9,181 bases of DNA, taken from positions 1 through 9,181 of the forward strand of contig CABUQK010000083.1 in the NCBI GenBank assembly GCA_902493615.1, read 5' to 3'. Position numbers and translations under genes: made by a program. This stretch comes from an uncultured Collinsella sp. (GTDB lineage Bacteria; Actinomycetota; Coriobacteriia; Coriobacteriales; Coriobacteriaceae). How positions within the stretch are numbered: position 1 is the stretch's first letter; each line of letters opens with the position of its first letter. The notes under the pieces were generated by a model that worked only from the letters and a program-made list of their open reading frames with translations, made no database searches and was not told where the DNA came from. Below are positions 4,560 through 9,181 of this stretch, one piece after another.

Positions 4560-5693
4560 ATGTACATTTCCACACATCAGGCTCTACTCGACTTTTGCCA
4601 GCGCGCCCGTGAGTTCGACGCGATTGCCGTCGATACCGAGTTTTTGCGCGAGCGCACATTTCATCCGCGTCTGTGCTTGGTTCAGATTGCCACCCCTGCC
4701 GAGAGCGTTGCGGTCGATCCCCTGGTAATCGACGACCTATCGCCGCTGGCCGAGCTTATGGCCGACGAGAGCGTGATCAAGGTCTTCCACGCGTGCTCGC
4801 AGGATATGGAGGTCATGCTCCATACCGTGGGCGTGCTGCCGCGACCGATTTTCGATACGCAGGTCGCCGCCGCCTTTTTGGGCGAGCGCCAGCAGATTTC
4901 CTACGGCGCGCTCGTGCAGACGTTTTGCGGCGTCTCGTTGCCCAAGACCGAGTCGCTGACCGACTGGTCGCGTCGCCCGCTGACCGACAAGCAGATTGAG
5001 TACGCGATTGATGACGTCAAGTACCTGATTGTCGCCTATACCGAGATGATGAGTCGCCTGCGCGAGCTGGGCCGGGTGGACTGGGTGCTCGACGAGCTGC
5101 GCCCGCTGGCTGACGAATCGCACTATCGCGCCGATCGCCACGAGGCGTTCCGCAAGGTCAAACGCATCAACTCGTGCAGCCGTCACCAGTTGGGCATCGC
5201 ACGCGAGCTCGCCGCCTGGCGCGAGGACCGCGCCGAGCGCCGTAACATCCCGCGCAAGTGGGTCATGTCCGACGACACGCTGCTTGCGCTCGTTAAGCGC
5301 AATCCCGTGCGCGTTGAGGAGTTCCGTAGCATTCGCGGTACCGATCAGCTGGGGGAGCGCGACGTGGACGGTGCGCTCATGGCCATCAAGCGCGGCGCGA
5401 GCTGCCCGCACGATCGCCTGCCGCTCATGGTGCGCGGGCACCGTCAGATTTCGCCGGAGTTGGAGAGCGTGACGGACCTGATGTTCGCGCTCATCCGCCT
5501 GGTTGCCGAGCGCTCGGGCGTGGCGACCTCGGTCATTGCCTCGCGCGATGACCTGGCCGACTATATTGAGCACCCCGAGCAGAGCCCCCTGCGCGAAGGC
5601 TGGCGCTTTGAGCTTGTGGGCTCGCGCCTGGACGATCTGCTCTCGGGCAACATGGGACTCACCGTGAAGGACGGCAAAATCGAGCTTTTATAG
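4560..5693 (+). CDS. rnd: Ribonuclease D (DEDDy 3'-5' exoribonuclease)
   Basis: RNase D trims the 3' ends of tRNA precursors and other small RNAs in the cytoplasm using two metal ions. The protein shows the DEDDy order: exo I DTEF (Asp25, Glu27), exo II VFHACSQDMEVM, and exo III YAIDDVKYL with the Tyr four residues before Asp. The HRDC-type helical part follows, with RHQLGIARELAAWREDRA and a region ending in FRSIRG. Starting at the ATG at 4560 gives 377 residues, the usual RNase D length, and puts the domain right at the N-terminus. A GTG at 4524 would add 12 residues (beginning FFGPNLIRW) and cannot be excluded, since neither start has a strong ribosome site. No terminator is evident before the next gene. 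Confidence 0.9.
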   Translation: MYISTHQALLDFCQRAREFDAIAVDTEFLRERTFHPRLCLVQIATPAESVAVDPLVIDDLSPLAELMADESVIKVFHACSQDMEVMLHTVGVLPRPIFDTQVAAAFLGERQQISYGALVQTFCGVSLPKTESLTDWSRRPLTDKQIEYAIDDVKYLIVAYTEMMSRLRELGRVDWVLDELRPLADESHYRADRHEAFRKVKRINSCSRHQLGIARELAAWREDRAERRNIPRKWVMSDDTLLALVKRNPVRVEEFRSIRGTDQLGERDVDGALMAIKRGASCPHDRLPLMVRGHRQISPELESVTDLMFALIRLVAERSGVATSVIASRDDLADYIEHPEQSPLREGWRFELVGSRLDDLLSGNMGLTVKDGKIELL

Positions 5694-5777
5694 TTACGCG
5701 GTTTTACCAAACGCTGCAAACGTTCTAGAGCAGCAATGCCAAAACATCGATGGCGTCTCGTTGGCTGGGCGAGTGGG

Positions 5778-5783
5778 TAGAAT
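5778..5783 (+). promoter_or_regulatory. Possible -10 element upstream of the zinc peptidase gene
   Basis: TAGAAT (5778-5783) lies 36 bases before the start codon, in the 125-base gap after rnd. No -35 hexamer is recognisable at normal spacing. It may give the zinc peptidase gene its own promoter; read-through from rnd is the alternative. Confidence 0.3.
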
Positions 5784-5818
5784 GCCTTCAACGTGTAACT
5801 CGATTCGGAGGAATTCGC

Positions 5819-6523
5819 ATGCCCTATTACTATGGATACGGCTTTGGCATCGACCCGCTGTACCTGCTGGTTGTTCTTGTCTGCACGGTGCTTGGCCTTG
5901 CCGCACAGAACTATATCAACTCGACATACAAAACCTGGTCCAAGGTTCGCTCGGACGGCGACACGGGTGCCACGGTCGCTCGCCGCATGCTCGACGCCAA
6001 CGGCTGCAACGCCGTGGGTATCAAGGGTGTCGTCGGCGAGCTCACCGATCATTACAACCCGCAGGACAATAACCTGTATCTCTCGGATGCCAACCGTTCG
6101 GGCGGGTCGGTCGCAAGCGTTGCCGTCGCCTGCCACGAGGCGGGCCATGCCGCCCAGCGTCAAAGCGGTTACGCCATGATGAAAGTGCGTACCGCCCTGG
6201 TTCCAGTTGTCAACTTTACCCAGAACACTTGGACCATCGTGTTGCTCTTGGGCCTGTTTATGAACATTGCCGGGCTCACATCCCTCGCACTGATCTTCTT
6301 CTCGTTTAGCGTGCTGTTCCAACTGGTTACGCTGCCGGTCGAGATTGATGCCAGCCGCCGCGCCGTGGCGTACATCGAGCAGTCGGGCATGAGCTCCAAG
6401 CAGGTCAATGGTGCCAAGAAGGTCCTGACGGCAGCCGCGCTTACCTATGTTGCTGCAGCGCTCACTTCGATCATTCAGCTGCTCTACCTGATGGCTCGCT
6501 ACAACAGAAACTCCAACCGATAA
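5819..6523 (+). CDS. YugP-family membrane zinc metallopeptidase
   Basis: This 234-residue protein fits the neutral zinc metallopeptidase family of Bacillus YugP (zinc peptidase 2). An N-terminal helix (about 13-30, PLYLLVVLVCTVLGLA) is followed by the catalytic part, with the zinc signature HEAGH at 106-110 in the setting VAVACHEAGHAAQ. Two to three further membrane helices follow (about 140-180 and 200-225) with the conserved PVEIDASRRAVAYIE between them, which probably provides a further zinc ligand. The tyrosine-rich start MPYYYGYG is usual in this family. GGAGG (5807-5811) with 7-base spacing fixes the ATG at 5819; the longer frame from 5750 lacks such a site. The family's substrates are poorly known, so no pathway is claimed. 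Confidence 0.85.
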   Translation: MPYYYGYGFGIDPLYLLVVLVCTVLGLAAQNYINSTYKTWSKVRSDGDTGATVARRMLDANGCNAVGIKGVVGELTDHYNPQDNNLYLSDANRSGGSVASVAVACHEAGHAAQRQSGYAMMKVRTALVPVVNFTQNTWTIVLLLGLFMNIAGLTSLALIFFSFSVLFQLVTLPVEIDASRRAVAYIEQSGMSSKQVNGAKKVLTAAALTYVAAALTSIIQLLYLMARYNRNSNR

Positions 6524-6532
6524 CAAATTGGC

Positions 6533-6577
6533 TTGACAGGCGCCGCGGAGATTTGTGTCCCCGCGGCGCTGTACTAT
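6533..6577 (+). promoter_or_regulatory. Perfect 9-bp hairpin between a TTGACA and a TACTAT ahead of xseA
   Basis: GCGCCGCGG (6540-6548) and CCGCGGCGC (6561-6569) are perfect inverted copies around 12 bases. TTGACA (6533-6538) precedes and TACTAT (6572-6577) follows, but the 33-base interval is too long for one promoter. No T-tract follows the hairpin. It may be a poor terminator for the zinc peptidase gene, an operator, or part of the xseA promoter region with TACTAT as -10. Confidence 0.4.
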
Positions 6578-6638
6578 GTGTTGGACTTGAATTTGCGCAG
6601 GGCCGGAGCCCTTGTGCACGATAACGAAAGGAGGCTGC

Positions 6639-8090
6639 GTGGCAGGCTGGAATCTGACCGGCAATGCCGTTTCCGCCGAGTTCGACGGTTCGGACGAGCA
6701 GGAGCGCAAGGAGCTCAGCGTGAGCCAGGCGGTAGAAATCGCTGCCGGTGCGCTCGATGCCATTCCGCAGCTGAGTGTCCTGGGCGAGGTCACGGGTTTT
6801 CGTGGTCCTAACGCCCGAAGCGGTCACTGCTATTTCCAGATCAAGGACGATTCGGCCGCCGTTGACTGCATCATTTGGAAGGGCGCCTATCTCAAGCGCA
6901 CCTTCGACTTGCGCGACGGCATGCAGGTGAGCTTTAAGGGTAGCTTCAATCTCTATAAGGCCACGGGCCGCATGAGCTTTGTCGCCCGCTCGTTCTCGCT
7001 GGCGGGGGAGGGCTTGCTGCGTCAACAAGTGGCGCAGTTGGCCGAAAAGCTTCGCCGCGAGGGCCTGATGGACGAAGCGCGCAAACGTCGCATTCCGGTG
7101 TTCTGCTCGCGCGTGGCAGTCGTCACCTCGCTTTCGGGCGCCGTAATCGACGACGTCAAGCGTACGCTGCGCCGTCGCAATCCGCTCGTCGAGCTTGTCT
7201 GCGTGGGCGCCAAGGTTCAAGGCGAGGGTGCGCCGGTCGAGCTCATTGAGGGCTTGCGCCGTGCCGCTTCCATTACGCCGGCGCCCGACTGTATTTTGCT
7301 GGTGCGCGGCGGCGGCTCCTTTGAGGACCTCATGACCTTCAATGACGAGGAGCTTGCCCGTGCGGTGGCGGCTTGTCCTGTGCCCGTGGTGACCGGCATT
7401 GGCCATGAGCCCGATACCTCGATCTGCGATATGGTGAGCGACCGCCGTGCCTCCACGCCCACGGCGGCGGCCGAATCGGTGGCGCCGGCTCTGACGGAGT
7501 TGGTCGATGTGCTCGAGGCGCGCCATCAGCGCCTGGGTGCCGCGATGGCATCGATGATTGGGTCGGCCCAGGTCGACCTGGAGATGCTCGATCAGCGTGG
7601 CCGTCGTTCCTGGGATACCTATACGGCTCGCTTGGGCGACGCGCTCGATGCGGCCGCATGCCGCCCGTGTCTCAACGATCCGACATTTATGGTCGAGCGT
7701 CGTGAGTCAGAGCTTGCCTTGACGGCCGATCGTTTGTCCGGTGCCATAACGCGCTCGGTCGGGGCGTTCCGATCCAGCTTTGAACGCCTGCCCGAGCGTC
7801 TGGCTACAAGCACCTCGGGACTCGATGGCAAGCGCCATGCGCTCACGCTTGCGAGTTCCCGTCTGGAGCATCAGGGACGTACGATGCTCAGCAAACCCGC
7901 GTCCGACCTGGGCCGAGCTGCTGCGTCGCTCGATGCCCTGTCGCCGCTCAAGGTGCTTGCCCGTGGCTATGCCATCGCATACAGCGATGATGGTGTGGCT
8001 ACGAGCGCCAAGACCTTTAAGCCCGGCGACGCCATCCGCGTGCGCATGGCAGACGGCAACGTGGCAGCAACGGTCAATACGGTCGAGTAG
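6639..8090 (+). CDS. xseA: Exodeoxyribonuclease VII large subunit
   Basis: XseA is the catalytic subunit of exonuclease VII, which degrades single-stranded DNA from either end in the cytoplasm and acts in repair and recombination. The N-terminal OB fold (about 25-125) carries LGEVTGFRGPNARSGHCYFQIKD. The catalytic domain shows the conserved RGGGSFEDL (223 onward), TGIGHEPD (His256, Asp259) and RASTPTAAAE, then the long coiled-coil arm and a C-terminal LARGYAI segment. The start is taken as GTG at 6639 because AAAGGAGG (6627-6634) lies just upstream; this gives 483 residues, slightly longer than the usual 400-460. An in-frame ATG at 6612 has no such site and is rejected. xseB follows after 42 bases, so the two subunits are probably made together. 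Confidence 0.93.
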   Translation: MAGWNLTGNAVSAEFDGSDEQERKELSVSQAVEIAAGALDAIPQLSVLGEVTGFRGPNARSGHCYFQIKDDSAAVDCIIWKGAYLKRTFDLRDGMQVSFKGSFNLYKATGRMSFVARSFSLAGEGLLRQQVAQLAEKLRREGLMDEARKRRIPVFCSRVAVVTSLSGAVIDDVKRTLRRRNPLVELVCVGAKVQGEGAPVELIEGLRRAASITPAPDCILLVRGGGSFEDLMTFNDEELARAVAACPVPVVTGIGHEPDTSICDMVSDRRASTPTAAAESVAPALTELVDVLEARHQRLGAAMASMIGSAQVDLEMLDQRGRRSWDTYTARLGDALDAAACRPCLNDPTFMVERRESELALTADRLSGAITRSVGAFRSSFERLPERLATSTSGLDGKRHALTLASSRLEHQGRTMLSKPASDLGRAAASLDALSPLKVLARGYAIAYSDDGVATSAKTFKPGDAIRVRMADGNVAATVNTVE

Positions 8091-8132
8091 ACCGCGTTTC
8101 ATAGCGATAAACCTTTAGGAAAGGAAACAGAT

Positions 8133-8399
8133 ATGGCAGAGAAGACCCCGGTCGAGCAGCTTACGTACAAGCAGGCTTCGCAGGAGTTGGAGCTCATCAT
8201 ACGCAGCTTGGAATCGGGCGATATGGAGCTCGAGGAGTCGCTCGAGAGCTATACCCGCGGCGTCGAGCTCCTCAAGAGCCTGCGTACCCGCTTGTCCGAT
8301 GCCGAGCAGAAGGTCTCGGTGCTCCTGAAGGACGTCGACGGCAACGACGTGCTCGCCGACGGCGAAGCCGCCAACACCGACGACAACCTTTCGTTCTAA
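8133..8399 (+). CDS. xseB: Exodeoxyribonuclease VII small subunit
   Basis: This 88-residue acidic helical protein has the XseB signature YKQASQELELIIRSLESGDMELEESLESYTRG, split here over residues 12-43, where the helices that bind the XseA arm lie. XseB subunits assemble along the large subunit to form the active complex. The acidic C-terminal tail (DGNDVLADGEAANTDDNLSF) is likely disordered and slightly longer than in short homologues. AGGAAAGGAAA lies just before the ATG. It follows xseA by 42 bases on the same strand without a terminator, which supports co-expression. Confidence 0.93.
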   Translation: MAEKTPVEQLTYKQASQELELIIRSLESGDMELEESLESYTRGVELLKSLRTRLSDAEQKVSVLLKDVDGNDVLADGEAANTDDNLSF

Positions 8400-8413
8400 C
8401 CACCCCGACCAAA

Positions 8414-8419
8414 TATAAT
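8414..8419 (+). promoter_or_regulatory. Promoter -10 element of the hinT-like gene
   Basis: A perfect TATAAT (8414-8419) lies 30 bases before the start codon. The -35 region (near 8388-8396, CTTTCG/TCGTTC) is poor and falls in the last codons of xseB. The start point would be near 8425. This suggests that the HIT gene can be transcribed apart from xseAB. Confidence 0.5.
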
Positions 8420-8448
8420 TACCTTGGTCTGCGAGAAAGGAACCAACC

Positions 8449-8784
8449 ATGTGTGATTGCATCTTCTGCAAAATTGCCAACCACGAGATCCCCTCGACCG
8501 TCGTTTACGAGGACGACCAAGTCATCGCCTTCGACGACCTCAATCCCCAGGCGCCGGTCCACACGCTCGTGATCCCCAAGAAGCACTACAGCGACATCGC
8601 CGATAACGTGCCCGCCGAGACCATGGGCGCCATGGCCCACGCCATCCAGGAGGTCGCCAAGGTCAAGGGCTTGGAGGACGGTTTCCGCGTCATCTCCAAC
8701 AAGGGCGTCAACGCCGGCCAGACCGTCATGCACTTCCACATGCACGTCCTCGGCGGCAAGAACCTGGGCGAGAACCTCATCTGA
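8449..8784 (+). CDS. HinT-like histidine triad nucleotide-binding protein
   Basis: HinT proteins are cytoplasmic dimers that hydrolyse adenosine phosphoramidates and acyl-adenylates. The 111-residue length is normal. The catalytic triad reads HFHMH (His95, His97, His99) in the setting QTVMHFHMHVLGG. The N-terminal CDCIFCKIANHEIPS contains the Cys4-x2-Cys7 pair seen in zinc-binding HinT forms, and VIPKKHYSDI is the conserved mid-segment. The ATG at 8449 follows GAAAGGAA at a good distance and starts the domain directly. It has its own TATAAT box, though read-through from xseAB is possible. The physiological substrate is not deducible here. Confidence 0.92.
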   Translation: MCDCIFCKIANHEIPSTVVYEDDQVIAFDDLNPQAPVHTLVIPKKHYSDIADNVPAETMGAMAHAIQEVAKVKGLEDGFRVISNKGVNAGQTVMHFHMHVLGGKNLGENLI

Positions 8785-8825
8785 GGACGCACGGCCCGTC
8801 GCCTTGGCTGCCTTTGGAGTAACCT

Positions 8826-9181
8826 ATGCAGCTTTCTCAACTCGAATACCTTCAAGCGGTAGCGAACTATGGCGGCGTGCGCAAAGCAGCTCGCGCCGTT
8901 CACGTGAGTCCGCAGGCCGTTTCGTCGGCAATCAAAAAGTTGGAATCTGAGTATCAGATTGTTTTGCTCGACCGATCGGCGGGGGAGGCTGTTTTGTCTC
9001 CGGCGGGCAGAGAATTTGCGCGTCGTGCACGCGTGATCCTGGCGCAAGTCGACGATCTCAAAAAGTACGCTCAATCGGGGAACGGCGGCGTTTCGCCCGA
9101 CGGCCATTTCCGTCTTTACGCCCCCTGTCTTCACGGGCGGGGGCGCCTTTTTTCCGAAAACTGGTACGACTCGTTTGAAAG
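8826..9181 (+). CDS. LysR-family transcriptional regulator, N-terminal part (runs off the window)
   Basis: The frame is open from ATG at 8826 to the window edge (118 codons). It starts MQLSQLEYLQAVANYGGVRK and continues AARAVHVSPQAVSSAIKKLE, the winged helix-turn-helix of LysR regulators, which bind DNA as tetramers and usually sense a small molecule. A linker helix (about 60-85) follows, then the first part of the effector domain (FRLYAP and onward), which does not look like the most common LysR start. GGAG (8816-8819) lies 6 bases before the ATG. It starts 41 bases after the HIT gene without a terminator, so the two may be co-transcribed. Its target genes are probably beyond the right edge or elsewhere. 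A terminator-like hairpin lies within the frame near codons 98-110. Confidence 0.85.
   Translation, partial: MQLSQLEYLQAVANYGGVRKAARAVHVSPQAVSSAIKKLESEYQIVLLDRSAGEAVLSPAGREFARRARVILAQVDDLKKYAQSGNGGVSPDGHFRLYAPCLHGRGRLFSENWYDSFE
9119..9153 (+). terminator. Terminator-like hairpin inside the LysR reading frame
   Basis: CGCCCCC (9119-9125) pairs perfectly with GGGGGCG (9139-9145) across 13 bases. CC and then T6 (9148-9153) follow. By base composition this is an intrinsic terminator shape within an open reading frame. It may cause partial premature termination when translation is slow, or be a chance result of GC-rich coding sequence. An interrupted or unusual effector domain is a third possibility. 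Confidence 0.4.

Noticed and set aside
4737..5573. Long minus-strand frame opposite rnd, and similar long frames opposite the zinc peptidase and xseA genes
   Set aside because: They are reverse-frame shadows of conserved genes, with His/Arg/Gln-rich translations and no domain signature.
6533..6561. TTGACA at 6533 as the -35 of a standard promoter for xseA
   Set aside because: No -10-like hexamer occurs 16-18 bases downstream; the expected place reads TGTCCC inside the hairpin.
1..9181. CRISPR array, insertion sequence, prophage, defence island, tRNA or rRNA
   Set aside because: No regularly spaced repeats, transposase or phage proteins, or tRNA cloverleaf were found. The genes are mostly housekeeping families in a normal order.

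Overview
The window is high-GC bacterial DNA, roughly 60% or more in genes and visibly AT-richer in one intergenic stretch. The gene style suggests a gut Actinomycetota of the Coriobacteriia, most likely Collinsella or a close relative: strong GGAGG-type ribosome binding sites, an LPxTG-anchored C69 peptidase with a Pro/Glu/Thr wall spacer, and actinobacterial versions of RNase D, XseA and HinT. The taxon is inferred from general appearance, not from a database comparison.

Left part (1-1100, minus strand): the gene at 229-804 encodes a small multi-spanning membrane protein that I read as a TrpP-like ECF substrate-binding (S) component. Its 5' leader holds an undisclosed small gene at 950-1018, a 22-residue leader peptide with three consecutive Trp codons. 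A compact intrinsic terminator (883-913) lies between this leader gene and the transporter gene. The arrangement is that of ribosome-mediated tryptophan attenuation controlling uptake. In addition, the Trp-codon segment has a near-perfect complementary copy beyond the first terminator (851-871), followed by a second U5 tract, so two nested terminator-like structures may act in series. Downstream of the transporter (1-228) there is no gene; it holds two adjacent palindromes and a foldable block with three nested stems.

Centre-left (1105-3410, minus strand): a secreted, sortase-anchored C69 dipeptidase-family enzyme (1206-3134) with terminators behind it, a TATAAT promoter and a leader of about 140 nt carrying a GNRA-capped hairpin. 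Upstream of it on the same strand is a two-gene unit: a YegS/DagK-type lipid kinase (3544-4461) and a 30-residue membrane microprotein (3442-3534) whose ribosome binding site overlaps the kinase stop codon, closed by a strong intrinsic terminator (3365-3406).

Right part (4490-9181, plus strand): the kinase gene and the RNase D gene (4560-5693) diverge from one short region with overlapping -10 elements. Then follow a YugP-type membrane zinc peptidase (5819-6523), both subunits of exonuclease VII (xseA 6639-8090, xseB 8133-8399), a HinT-like histidine triad protein (8449-8784) with its own TATAAT box, and a LysR-family regulator that runs off the right edge (8826 onward) and has a terminator-like hairpin inside its reading frame. 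The right part is mainly housekeeping nucleic-acid metabolism. The most novel content is the tryptophan leader and the structured, repeat-rich intergenic DNA at the left edge.
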